A program made the position numbers and the translations under genes. From Pinus tabuliformis (Eukaryota > Streptophyta > Pinopsida > Pinales > Pinaceae): a DNA stretch of 64,000 nucleotides. Positions 1 through 11,603 of this stretch are shown piece after piece (position 1 is the stretch's first letter; each line of letters begins with the position of its first letter). The stretch is from the NCBI GenBank assembly GCA_031772625.1, contig CM062813.1, positions 764,460,720 through 764,524,719 on the forward strand, given 5' to 3'. The notes under the pieces are model-generated. The model was not told where the DNA came from. It made no database searches and saw nothing but the letters and a program-made list of their open reading frames with translations.

Positions 1-940
1 TCTGGGTTTTCATTTTCCCATTGCAGGTTGCAGGTGCAGATCTTAAGAATTTTTTTTTGGGGTTTTCAAAAGACAAATCTGAATATAGGGCAATTTAAAG
101 TTTGCTGGAAATTTGCAGGTTTTTCTGAAAAGTTTCGAGGGTTTGATCAGCTATCTGATGTTGCTAAGGGATTTATTGTATTACAGGAGCATTTTGAATT
201 TTTTTTTAAAAGGGCAAACTGTGCAGCCCTCATCAGCCACTCTAAATCTGCATTCTGTTTTGTATATTTCCACAACCATCCATTTCTCCCATTGTTTCTC
301 CTCTTTTCTCTGGCATATTCCTCACGCAGCTCCTATTCGACTGCTCCATCTGCTCTCCACCCTCAAATCTTTGTATCCATTTGCTGCCAGTGCATCTACA
401 CACTTCACGCAGTTGCCTCAATGCTGCTATCCATTTCCTGCAAACAAAAATTGAAGCTACAGCTCCTCACATCCTCCTCTGCCAGCGTTTTGTTTTTCCC
501 ACACATTTTTCTCTCACATCCAGCTCTTCTGCAGAGTGCGTCTTCACCTGCAAATCGATTTAGCCTTCATGCCATTTCCACGCTCAGCTCGTCCAGAACC
601 TGCATATCTGCAACAGCAACAAATAAAAAAAAATTAAAAAAAGGCGATTTTGGTCCATCCCTACGCAGCGTCCTCCATTCATCCATCGAATCCCCTCCAT
701 CAACGCTGACCTGCTGTCCCCTCTTGACTGTTTGCTATCATTTCTTGTTCGCTCTCTGGAAACCCACGCACCAGCAAAACAATTAACTGCTGCCGTATTC
801 CATCTCCAACCTGCACGTAGACCGCAACAATCTCATTCAGCAAACCCTTCTGCCGTCCATTACCTGCGCAACAAACAGCAAATAGAGCGTTCGAATTTTT
901 TTTTTACATACTCTACGGGTTCTGTTTTAGGTTTTGTCTA
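1..940. other. Unassigned pyrimidine-rich sequence
   Basis: One strand is rich in C and T, which keeps a 252-codon frame open on the plus strand. The translation has no domain, no even composition and no family resemblance, so I do not call a gene. It may be part of an old repeat or an intron of the host gene. Confidence 0.4.
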
Positions 941-1760
941 GCGTTTCATTTAAAAATTAAAAGTTTAGCTTTAGATTTAGACATGCGTTGGTTTTAGATC
1001 TATTAAATTTTTGTTTTAATTTTAGATTTAGATTTCTTTAAAAATTAGATTTAGTTTTGTTTAAATTTTGATTTAAAAATAAATAAAAATAAATGGAGTT
1101 TCATTTTTTCTATTAGCTGTTAGTTTTAGATCTAAATTTTGTCTTAGATTTTAGAATTTAATTGCTTTATTTATTTTAGATTTCATTTTCTTTTATTTAG
1201 GATTTAATCTTTAGTTTTTTTTTTTAAAGTCCAGTTTCATTTAAATTTTAATTAGATTTAGCGTTGATTTTATTTTTATTTTTATTTTATATAGTTTAGA
1301 ACTTTATAAATTTTGTTGAAAGATCCGTTTCATTTAAATTAGATTAGATTAACTTTTTTAAACTTAGGCTTTAGTTTTAGTTTAGATTTAAATTTTAGTC
1401 TTGTTTGATTTAAAAATAAATAAAAAATAAAAAAATATGTATATATTTTTATTTTTATTTTTTGTTTAGTTCATGAATTTAACTTAGGGTGTAGTTCTAG
1501 AGTTAGAATTAAGTTTCATTTTGTATTATTTTAAATCAAACCAAAAACTCAAAAAAAAGGGAATAAATAAATAAATAAATAAAAAAAATTATAAAAGGCA
1601 TCTAAAAGTTCTTTTTTAAACTTTAGATTAGATTTTATTTTATTTAGGATTTTAGTTTTGTTAAATTTTTAGATTCAAAATTTTATAAAAAAAAATATAA
1701 ATAAATTTTGAAAAAGACTAATTTAAAATCGGAAATTCCTTTAAAGTCTTTTTTTTGTTT
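941..1760. repeat. AT-rich low-complexity block of TTTAGATTTAG-like units
   Basis: About 800 bp built from variants of TTTAGATTTAGATTT and AAATAAATAAA with hardly any G or C. The units are degenerate, without a fixed period. It is not the plant telomere repeat TTTAGGG. No reading frame is present. Confidence 0.6.
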
Positions 1761-2200
1761 TGGTATAGCTAAATGCACTTAAATGTTTATTTAAAGTTAG
1801 CTATGTGAAGTTGGTAACTGGCCAACATTTAAATTTTATGATCTTTTAAAGCATTTAATTTTTCTTGAAGTTTAATCGCTGGATCATCGTTAAGGCATTG
1901 TGCATTTGTGGAAAATCTTACATCGCTTGGGTTTTTTGCTTATAAATGATTGTTAATCATGGAATTATAAAGTTCGTATTCCTACAGCTTTCGATAAACA
2001 ATCGTTTAATCATTAACTCCATAAGGCACTGGTCTGTTAACTTAATAGAATCATTTTAGTGCTGGTTGTCCTTCGTGTCTCCCAACCCAACTGATTCACA
2101 GTTGGTCATCCATTTTCCTATAGGGTCCACCCCCCTTAGCCGCGGGAGACAGGCTTAAACGAGAGATCGGGGATCAGGTGACAGCCCCCGGTCTGAGCGT
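1761..2200. other. Unassigned sequence before an LTR
   Basis: No gene seen. The last 100 bp is more GC-rich than the surroundings and directly abuts the LTR that starts at 2201. Confidence 0.3.
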
Positions 2201-2639
2201 TGTCGTGACAATCTGTGCGACAACACATGTCATCTCCATGTGTGTCATATGAGCAATGTATTGCCTCCTTTCTCCAACATTAGGGCTCCTTTAAGGTCAT
2301 CAAGCCCTCCTCAATCATCCAAAGGATGACCATCCTCATCTAGGCCCTAGATCATGACATGCCCTGTTAAGCCTTATATAAGCCCCATGCTTACCCAAAA
2401 ACCCCTTATTAAGCCCTAGATATTGAGTGATTACATTTATGTTGTCACGCTGTTATGTAGGCTACAACCCCTCAAGGTACTATTTTATTATAATTGTACC
2501 CTTTGTTTGCTATATATACGCTAAGGAGACCTAGGCTTAGAATCATCGGATATTGTCTTGTTCAATGTATTTATTGTAAAAGAAGGTTTTCCCTTCGAAA
2601 AGAACTGTAATTATTTTTTTAGGCACAAGGATCATAACA
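2201..2639 (+). repeat. 5' LTR of a truncated LTR retrotransposon
   Basis: The interval starts TGTCGTGACA and ends ATCATAACA, the usual TG...CA ends, and a tRNA-iMet-type primer-binding site follows two bases later. A TATA-like TATATATA lies near 2510. No second copy of this LTR and no gag or pol is visible downstream, so this is a left-end remnant. The left border is inferred from the TG alone. Confidence 0.55.
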
Positions 2640-2641
2640 TT

Positions 2642-2653
2642 TGGTATCAGAGC
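2642..2653 (+). other. Primer-binding site (tRNA-iMet type)
   Basis: TGGTATCAGAGC is the standard initiator-methionine tRNA complement used by many Copia and Gypsy elements. It sits two bases after the LTR end. Confidence 0.75.
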
Positions 2654-3790
2654 TCATGATCCCAGGGTTTTGCTGCTTCAAACAGATCATCGTGAAATTT
2701 TCACTATAACGTTTTTATTGGGAAGTTTCAGATGGTGATGCTTGGAGAAGATTGAGAAGAGATGTTGGGCAATCTCTGATTCAATTTTAAGATCTTGGTA
2801 CACTATATTTTTGGAGGTATGATCCAAGGAAGTTAGGGTTTCTGAATGCTCCTAAATATACTCTCACGCCTCGCAGAATTTTTGGCTGAGCTGAGTTTGG
2901 TCACATTGATTCTGGGCTGTGTTCTTAATTGCTATTTTGATGGGAGAAGATCATGCCCAATCTGAGACACACAATTTTGTCATTATGATTGCCTCTAATC
3001 AAGGTTGGGCAACTCATACCTATAATTTTTTTGAGTAATAATCTAACCTGGTGAAATTGACTAAGGATAGAACATGGATGTTTTAGAATCAGATTTTCAA
3101 TATAGACTTAAAATATTTTCTAGATGGTAGAACTCAAAATAGTAGCAGGTTCCTTATATTTGGTACGGTATCTTCACTGAACAATTCTATGATGAGATAT
3201 TATCTGATATACTATCTCACATCATACTAGATAACAGATTTCTTTGATCTTTCTTATTGTATGCTTTTACATTTCTCTGCAAATGCTCCTCCAGGCTTCC
3301 ATTTTTTGGTAAGAAAGTGTTGTCAACTCTACTATTCTGTTTTCCAAAAATGCAACATGTTGACATGTTGGTATATAATCTCATATTCCTAATAATTTCA
3401 AGAAACTTGTGCAAAGAATGCTGGCTATGATCTTGCAAGACATGTTTCATGTTTTCCATTATGCCAATGGTACAGCTTGTCAGATACTGGCTTCATTTGG
3501 TCATTGTGAATGTGGATAATTGTTGGAAAGAATATTGTGCAGATGCATTCATCCAAAAGCTGATCTAGTCAAATTCCTTAATTTATTTCCTTCCATTTTC
3601 ATTTTATTTTGGAAAAATGATTTTTATCGTACACGAGGAAAAACTGTTCAAATGAGATTGAGCACAAATTGGATAGTCTCTCTACAATCTGCACAAATGG
3701 TTTGAAATAAACTCCAATGTTTACCACAGAAGTGCTTTTGCTTGTTTTTTCATCCTTGGCTGGGATTTAAAAGATTTTTTTATGTTGCAG
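2654..3790. other. Retroelement remnant and host intron
   Basis: The first few hundred bases should be the leader of the element whose LTR ends at 2639. The remainder looks like ordinary intron sequence and ends in an acceptor (TTTTTTATGTTGCAG). No coding exon recognised. Confidence 0.4.
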
Positions 3791-3845
3791 AAGGACACTC
3801 AGCATACTAATGAAGCTCTCCCAGATTTTGAAGATGATAATGAAG
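3791..3845 (+). CDS. bS6-like (RFC3-type) host gene, internal exon A
   Basis: A 55-nt exon between the acceptor TATGTTGCAG and the donor GTAAGT. It reads KDTQHTNEALPDFEDDNE plus the first base of a split codon. The peptide is acidic and polar, as expected for the linker between the transit peptide and the S6 domain in plastid S6-like proteins. That one base joins the next exon in frame. By itself the exon is too short to identify. The call depends on its phase match to the exons at 4302 and 51753. The start codon and transit peptide lie upstream and were not found. Confidence 0.6.
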
Positions 3846-4301
3846 GTAAGTTCAGTTTGTGTTGCTATCATCCTCCAGTTTGTACAAGTAAAGACTGGTG
3901 GTTCAGATTCCTTGATTTCTGCCTTGATACTGACAGTTTTTCCTTTATGTGTATGCGGGTATTCCCAACTTTCTGCCAACTCAACTTTATTCTTCTTGTC
4001 TATGGGGAAACTAAATTGATTAGGAGTTTAATGTAGAATTATATCATGTTCTTCGAAGCTGTCCTTCATGAGATTTGTGTCTTTGATACTTCACGCTTTG
4101 ACCAACTTAATACACTGTTCACTGAAGATGATGTCTGCTGAATTTCAGAAAGATTCTTGCCATGGTCTGTATGGGTAAAACCATCTTGCTATGTTCCTGA
4201 GGTCCTTGAATTTGTTTGCATTTAATGTTAGACTATTTGAGAGTAGAATTTGGAACAGTTTTATTGGCAGTGTTAACTCTGTTCCTGTCTTGCTTTCGCA
4301 G
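3846..4301 (+). other. Host-gene intron, 456 bp
   Basis: Donor GTAAGT and acceptor TTGCTTTCGCAG. Phase 1 intron with no insertion visible. Confidence 0.6.
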
Positions 4302-4358
4302 AAGAGCTATTGACATCTCTAGAACTTCAATTGGAGAGTGCCATGGATTTCAAAACAG
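4302..4358 (+). CDS. bS6-like (RFC3-type) host gene, internal exon B
   Basis: A 57-nt exon between TTCGCAG and GTAATT. Using the G left from the previous exon it reads EELLTSLELQLESAMDFKT, then leaves one base. The Glu/Leu-rich helix-like segment sits just before the S6 fold, a position where plant S6-like plastid proteins carry acidic residues. The left-over G plus CT from the exon at 51753 makes Ala, immediately before RHYEIVYL. That is the evidence that these exons belong together despite the 47-kb gap. Confidence 0.65.
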
Positions 4359-5572
4359 GTAATTGCCTTCCTGAAATGGTGACACAGATGTTTTTGATTT
4401 TCTCCTGGATAATACAGTATCCAATTTAACACAAATATGATGTTTAGTTGAACATAATAACATTCAGTGTAATTTTGTTTCTTAATTATGCATTTCTTTT
4501 GTATAGTATCTAGATTTCAATGCAAGAAATTTCCTTCCTGCAATGCTAATTTAAACAATTCTCATTTTCTCTGAATAACATAATGTTCAAATCAACGATA
4601 GTACAATATTTAATCTAACAAAATAACATTGCACGTAATCTTAATGTAATATTTCCTCTATATTGTCTACTTTAATTCAATACAGTGTGCGTTGTCTGAC
4701 ATTCAATTAGATGAGTTACCTCAAGAAGTCCAGAATTAGATAAACTACACCTGACTATGAGTGGCGGATTCTCAATAGTATCTGATTTCTGAGATCAAAT
4801 CGGTTTAAAGTCCCCTGCTGTTCCCTCTGCACCATAGATTCAAACCCCGTTACAATTTTTTCCTTCTAGGATTATCTTGATGGATTGTTCTTTTGGGGAT
4901 ATGAAATGAAATCCTATCAATGGCTTCCTCTATTGAATCATGTGAATAAAATTTAGCTATTTCACAGAACACGTTTTCCCTCTTAAAACAGACTTCCAAG
5001 CCAGTCCAAGCTGTATCAGAACTAGAAAAAGACCACTGAGAATTTTTTTGAGATAAAAGAGTGAGTGGAACTAAAGGAGATGGTAGCTCACATTGTTGAT
5101 TGGTTGCAGTATTCTGTATTGTGAATTCCTGCTTCTCTTTCTCTCCCTTTTTTTTTTCCAAAAGATAGGCAATCAATACAGGGTTATTTTACAATAATTG
5201 CACCATCTTAGGTGGGTCACCACCCATAGCTCTCAGCCAAGCGCGGTGAAACTTAATTTAAAACTGTGCCAAGAAGGAATAATAATTTCAACATGGTGCT
5301 ATTAAGAGTTCTGGGGCTCTTCCTATCCATGTCAATTACAATAAATACCAATTAGTTAAAACAAATCCCAATGGTTATTGAGATTTATAAAGGTCAACAA
5401 GAGAATCGATGGAACCAAACCCAAATTCTGAAATATATCTCTCAGAATTCCACTAGAAAGAATTGGTTAGTGCAAAGCCCAGCAAAAATGATCTGAAAAC
5501 AGAAATGCATGAGTGCACCCGAGAGAAAATGCCAATCACACAAGAAAAACACTAAATATAAATGCTCTTAGC
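4359..5572. other. Unassigned intron sequence left of the hAT element
   Basis: AT-rich and without recognisable coding. The last few hundred bases are interrupted by the hAT insertion and continue at 8389. Confidence 0.4.
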
Positions 5573-8380
5573 CAGTGAAGCACCACCCGTTTTAAACCCG
5601 CGGGTAGGGCAGGTCTATGACTGGGTTGGTCACCCGCATAGAACCTGCGATCTAGTCCTGGACCCGGTGGGTTTTCCATAAGACACAGCTACTCGTATCA
5701 AACCCGCGGGTAGTCCATTAGACCCCTATCGGACCCGTATAGGACCCGTCGGGCATGAAAACCCACAAACTGTCCAAAATTTTGATTTTGATTTTGATTT
5801 TTTGGAAATGAGGTGGAGGGAAAAAATGCTTTATAAGCACCTCTCTCCCTTCCATTTCTCATTCACTTGTCATTTGAGTGTTTGGCTAATTTGTGTGAGC
5901 GTTGAGAGTGAAGCTAAAGGAGCCTGAAGGAGCTATTGGAGGAGGCTAAAGGAGGCTTCATCGGATTAGACTAAGCTTCAAGTAGGCTTCATGAACCTAG
6001 TTAGAATGTTTTCCATGTATTCATTTTTGTTTTTTATGTTTGCAATTTTTTTTTATGTTTGGGGCTGCCTGTGGCTGAGTTTCTCAGCCACACAATGGCC
6101 CTGTGTGGCTGAGATTTTCAAATTAAAAAAAAATTCAAAAACAAAAAGAATATTTAAAAACCAAACTTTTTTTTCTTCCAGATTTTGTCACCATGCCACC
6201 AAAGGGTTTCAAACAGTGTCGTGATCTGGCATGGGCACATGGTCAACGAATCATTGCCAGTAATGACCACAATATCAAGTGCAATTATTGCAATGCCACA
6301 ATGCATACAGACATAAACAGGCTGAAATACCACCTAGCCAAAATTTCGAGGAATGGTGTGGGATGTTGTCCAAGTTGCCCTGATGAAGTCACTACTGAAA
6401 TGGTAGCTGCTTTGGAATCCATTAAAGAAGCAAGTTCTAAGAAGGCAAGAGGGAATGATGAGATTGTTGGGATAAGTAGATCTTCATCTCAGAGTGAAAC
6501 ACAGTTTCAAAGTCCAGGTATTGGTAACTCCTCTTCAAGTGCAGTGGAAAACAGGAGTATAACCTCTTATTTCTTCAGTCCTCGTACAACTCCAGGATCT
6601 CAACCAACCTTGGACAGTTTCAATGAAAAGAAGAGGAAGGGGGCAGATATGGCAGTGAGGAGGTTTTGGTACCATAATAGTCTTTCATTCAACCATGCAA
6701 ATTCTTATTTTTATCAGCCCATGGTGGATGGCATTGCAAGCGCTGGCCCTGGATACAAAGCCCCATCTTATAATGCACTTAGGGGGAAAGTGCTAGATGA
6801 GGAGCTTGAGTGTGTCAAGGAACAATTGGAGAGCATTAAAAGCTCATGGAAATTTACAAGTTGTACAATTATGTCTGATGGGTGGACAGATCAGAGGGGT
6901 AGAACAATAATAAATTTTGTTGTAGCTTGCCCTAAAGGAACCATGTTCCTAAAATCCATTGATGCATCTGCAAATGTAAAAAAATCACATTTGTTTTTTT
7001 CATTGTTGGCTGATGTGGTGGAGGAAGTTGGGGTTGCAAATGTTGTCCAATTAATCACGGACAATGCAACAAATTATGTGGCAACCGGAAGGTTGCTTTG
7101 TGCCAAATATCCCACCATTTTTTGGACTCCATGCACTGCCACTTGATGCTAGAGGACATTGGGAAGTTGGAGTGGGTGCAAGATGTTGTGCAAGAATGCA
7201 AGCATATTACCAAGTATATTTATAATCATGCTTGGGTGTTGAACCTTATGAGGGAATTCACACAGGGTGAGCTTAGTCGCCCAACTGTCACACTGTTTGC
7301 TACAAACTTTCTTTCCCTCCAAAGCCTTTTGTATGAGTACCAAGCTTTGAGAAGAATGCTTTGTAGCCAACAATGCGTATTTTGGAAAGATAGCACAAAA
7401 CCAGAAGCAATGTCTGTGAAAACATCTGTCTTTGCTGATAGTTTTTGGGACAAAGTCATTGAGATTGTCAGCTTTACTGAGCCCCTGAGTTCTCTTTTAT
7501 ATGTTTGGCATTACAAACTGATAATCTTTGTTGTTATTTTTTTACAACTCATTGGTGGATAGATTGTGGCACTGAGGCACCACAATTACAAGAATTTGCC
7601 ATCAGAGTTCTGAGTCAACCCTGCAGTGCTTCTTCTTGTGAGCGCAATTGGTCAGTGTTTGAGCACATCCACAACAAAAAGAGAAACAGGTTGGAGCATG
7701 AGAGGTTGGAGAAGTTGGTTTTCATCTACTACAACCTTCGAATGCTCACAAAACAAGTGCAACCAAAGGATACAAATCCAATTTTATTGGATACTATTGA
7801 TTTAGAGTCTGATTGGGTTGTGGAGGAGGAGGCCCTTGATTTGAGTTGGCTTGATGAAGAGATTGAGGATCTCTCTAGTTTGCCATCTCAAATGGAGACT
7901 CCAAATACACCTGCCTCATAGTTGCTTCAGCCTTCCAATGTTACCACTAGCTCCACGAGGGCTTATTTTAGGTGTGGTCGTCCATGAGTGATGAGACTCA
8001 AGATTGTTATGAGACAATCATTTATCATTTATGACATATGTATTTGAATTTTGAACTTGCTGACATTTTTGATTTTAATTATGGAATCATGAGTCCTTTT
8101 CTTATTCAGTGTCTAAATGTTTTGCTTACAAAAATCGAATATGTTATGTTGTACTTTTATAGATATGAGATGATGTTATGAATTATTGCATATATTGTGG
8201 TTTTTATAACTTATAAGGATTGGAATGGTCATTAGTTACTTTTTTGTGCTTAAAATTTACCATATTTTAGGTTTTTTTTTGTATTTTGATGAGTCTTATA
8301 GGGGTCGTCCCCGAGTCTTATACGAGTCGACGAGTCAATGCAGTGACGAGTCTTATACAAGTACGAGTCGTGCAACATTG
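5573..8380 (+). mobile_element. hAT-family DNA transposon with terminal repeats and target duplication
   Basis: A 2,808-bp element flanked on both sides by the same 8-bp sequence CTCTTAGC (5565-5572 and 8381-8388), the target-duplication length of hAT elements. The left end is CAGTGAAGCACCACCCG and the right end, read inward, CAATGTTGCACGACTCG; about 12 of 17 positions agree. Both subterminal zones repeat short GACCCG/GAGTCG-like words. It encodes a broken BED zinc-finger transposase on the plus strand. It is defective by internal deletion, so it would move only with help from another element. Confidence 0.88.
6193..7921 (+). pseudogene. hAT transposase, frameshifted and internally deleted
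   Basis: The reading frame starts at ATG 6193. Residues about 20-60 form a BED zinc finger (CNYCNATMHTDINRLKYHLA with following H and C). A DUF659-like region follows, with IMSDGWTDQRG and an ITDNATNYV motif carrying an expected catalytic aspartate. Near 7140 the frame shifts and continues as MLEDIGKLEWVQ. Around 7500 a large piece of the RNase H-like core is missing. The last part (about 7560-7921) is the hAT dimerisation domain, with LSQPCSASSCERNWSVFEHI and RLEKLVFIYYNLRML, then an acidic tail to a stop at 7919. Complete hAT transposases of this type are about 600-800 residues; here some 200 are lost. Not functional. Confidence 0.9.
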
Positions 8381-8388
8381 CTCTTAGC

Positions 8389-9225
8389 TTATCATGCTTT
8401 GTATATGAGGTCAAGAAGATCACAAGATATGATGATACAAATGAGAGCTTGAGTTGTATTTATACACAACTCAAGTGAGGTGTCCTCCTAATATAGATTA
8501 TGGGTTTGTTACAACAAATCTTGCACCTTATTGCAAAGCCTCACTAGGTGACCAAGACAATTAATAACATGGGAGGGTTACCACTATCACCTTAGCAACT
8601 ACAACCCTCGTTTTAGTGATAGATGCAATCCAACACAAGGGAGGCTTCCCCTGTAGATCTTAGGGATCAAATGGCCCAATCAAACCAAGTAAAGGGCATT
8701 CTAAGGCTTCTACTTCTTATACCGCCAACTAAGAGGATCAAACAATTAGGGTTGGTGGTGGGTTTTTAAGGTAATTTCAAGTTTTGAGCTCAAAGGGTCC
8801 TATGGCTCTTCTACAGGTTTAGGTCAACCAATAAAGGCTCAAGGAAGGCCCCCAAACATACAAAATCAAGAAATTAAACTTGGCTGAAGTAAACTAGCAT
8901 GAAAAATCATAAATTACAGTAATATACTAGTTTATAATAGAAAGAAAACTAGCCCTATGCTCTGTGATGATAAAGTGAAAAATTGAGGGCTACGATGAGA
9001 GTAAATAAGAGAATTAATTATAACAATTTTTTCTGTGGTAAAATAACATATAACAGGATTGAAACCATAGATGTCAGCTCTCAATTATGGCTTGGAAAGT
9101 ACACTGTAAATGACACTTTTGGTTTCCAATATATTCAAAACAATTTATAACCGTAGAACAATGACATCCAAGCGTAAAAACACTGAAAATAAATATTTTT
9201 GCTATTATTAAACCCTAATTTACCT
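8389..9225. other. Unassigned repeat-like sequence right of the hAT element
   Basis: No coding potential. It continues the sequence interrupted at 5572. I could not link it to another copy in the window. Confidence 0.35.
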
Positions 9226-9560
9226 TGTTGCCACACAATCTAGCAGGGGTCCTAGAAGGGGTACCAAGGGGGGCAACTACAAGACCTAATGACAACAATG
9301 GGACAAGGACCCACTGTCACCTCAGTCGTTGTTCCCTGCTCTTTATGGACTTTCACCGATGGGAGGAGTCCCGATTGTGAAGGAAATCACTTAGAATAAT
9401 AGGATCAATAACAAGGTATGAGGTGATTTCCAAAGCCCATCCAAAGGAGAGGCTTAGATAATGGTTTGATTGCTTTAAAGACAAGATATTGGCTCTCCAA
9501 GAAAGACTTACGAGAAGACCTAAACCTAGGAAAAAGGGATATTCAATACAAGGGATTCAC
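9226..9560 (+). repeat. LTR-like repeat family starting TGTTGCC, copy 1
   Basis: The first 200-300 bp closely match copies starting at 45004 and 52315. Shared words include TAGCAGGGGTCCTAG, GGGACAAGGACCCACTGTCA and TTTATGGACTTTCA. The TGTT start and the multiple copies suggest the end of an LTR, but neither a primer site nor a polypurine tract was found next to it. The orientation given is that of the TG start. The right limit is only where similarity was followed. Confidence 0.5.
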
Positions 9561-11325
9561 CTAGATCAAGGCTTTGTAAAGGAATAAAGGACCTCTCTTA
9601 AGGTTTTGCAATATAGTGATCATATGAAGATTTGGGACCGCAAGAGAGACAAAAGGGCTCCAAGCAAGGCCTAGGGTTTGTAAAATCAAAAGAAGAATAA
9701 GTCACCTAGGTCAAGCACGGATAAGATAGGTCAAGGAATGATCAACTTCCAACGAGTTTTTAAGAGTGATTGACCTATTGAAAGCCGCTAACCAAAGAAG
9801 CCTAGGAGAAGAATTGATGTTAGAGCTAGGGTTGGAGGTTTCTCCAAATCTAGCCGCGAAATTTGCTTCAAATCTTGAGGACACTTGAAGAGACCCCAAT
9901 GCAGTAGCATGCCAACTCACTCTTGAAGGAGACCACACTAATGCATTTTGCACTAGGTCCTAGGAGACCTTCTAAGGTTAGGGCAGAAAGTGGAAATAGT
10001 GAAAGGAATAGGTTAGGGGTGATCAACTAGGATTAAGACCCACTGCCTTGACAATTGGGAGAAATGGAGTCAAGATTGAACTTGATGAAGGGACTTCGCT
10101 CTATCAAGGAGTCCCATGCAGCTTTTCGCTAACCCTAACGAGGCAGCTACCTAAAAACAAAGGAATTTATACTTCACTATAGCAAGAGATGATGGAGTTT
10201 CAAGGTTTGTAAGACAACACAAGCCTTTAGGAACATTCATTCACAATACCTGACATGTAATGCATGCAATACTTCAAAATCACAGTGTTTTCATGAATTC
10301 ACATTATAGTTAGGGCACATTAAGATTTAACAAGACATCCATACATTAATTATGTAACAGAGCACATAAATATCATCAAAATAACACTTACAGAGTATAA
10401 CATATATATCCATCCATTATTTTTGCAATTAGAAGCTCCAAGACAAGAATAATGAAAATCCAAACATCAAAATGCATCAACAAGATCCAATTTCGTCCAT
10501 AAATTGCACGTCTGAATTCTTTTTACAAGAGAAACCCCAATCCAAACGATGATCATTTACAAATGAGGCTTGCTTTTATTTATATGAGCCTTAAGGGGTT
10601 TGATTTAGTCTAATTAGCCTAATAAGCCCCTAAAAATAACTTTAATGTGCAAAATAACAATCCAATTGGTGACAAGCCCACCAAATAGCTAAAAAGTACT
10701 CAACAAGCCTTCCTAATGAGGCCGAAATGATAAATGATACACATAGTCATTGGAAAGCCTAGATAAGTCCTCCATGTGCCAAAATGAAGAGGAGGGCTCT
10801 CAAAATGATGACCAAGGGTTTGGCCCCTTGGTTTCCAAGCAAAACATTTATGGTGCTCCCAAGTGGCTCTGGGGCAGACAAGTTGATGGTCCATCAATAA
10901 GGGCAAGAATGATGATACAATCCCTCCCTTGTCTCCCTGGGTGAGACAAAACCCCATGTGGTCCCTAGATCAACTACCAAGAGTCTGATACAAGTATGTG
11001 GCTGGCTGGGCAATTTGGTCCAAGTGCATCATCATCTCTATATAGTTGGGGAACGAGCAAGCATAATATGGTCTTGAAGAATCCCATGGCATGGCAATCA
11101 ATGCTCTGCTGTGGAGGAGGCCCATGACTTTCAATGCTCACCCTACAAGTGCCATCATGACCCTCTAGAGGGCTTGGATCCCATATAGGGAGGCCAAGCC
11201 CAAGATGAAGACCCACATGCAATCCTGTATAAGATCCAATGCATCTCCTTACCTTCCAGTACAACAATTCATTAGTGCAATTGAGTAAATAATCTTGCAA
11301 ACCAGGGGCAAAAGTGGACACTTAA
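9561..11325. other. Unassigned sequence, probably interior of the TGTTGCC repeat
   Basis: Short open frames on both strands (for example 10700-10957 and 10974-11321 on minus) show no recognisable domain. The segment continues after the solo LTR at 43685, so it is probably one old element split by later insertions. Confidence 0.35.
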
Positions 11326-11603
11326 TGTTGAGAAATATAGGGCATCATGTATTTAACTTGATTTCTCTTTTTCTAACATTATATCATGATGTTTCACTTA
11401 TATTTTCTTTCAATTTGTTATGTTCTTATCATTAAGACTAATGCCAATCCATGAAGATCACAAACAAAAAAAGGAACACAAGATGTAGGCACATAGCTAG
11501 GGCAAAACCCCTAAGTAGGGGGAAACCTAGTCAAGAACTCTTCCTTTAGTAGATTCATATCACAATGAGACAACCAAGACTCTTGACACCTAGACCAAGA
11601 CAC

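Noticed and set aside
28-786. A 252-codon plus-strand frame
   Set aside because: It stays open because the strand is C/T-rich. Composition is uneven, overlapping frames are also open and no domain is seen.
941-1760. Telomere-like repeat
   Set aside because: The words are TTTAGATTTAG, not TTTAGGG, and lack a regular period.
10700-11321. Two minus-strand frames of 85 and 115 codons
   Set aside because: No family resemblance, and they lie in an old repeat. Kept only as unassigned sequence.
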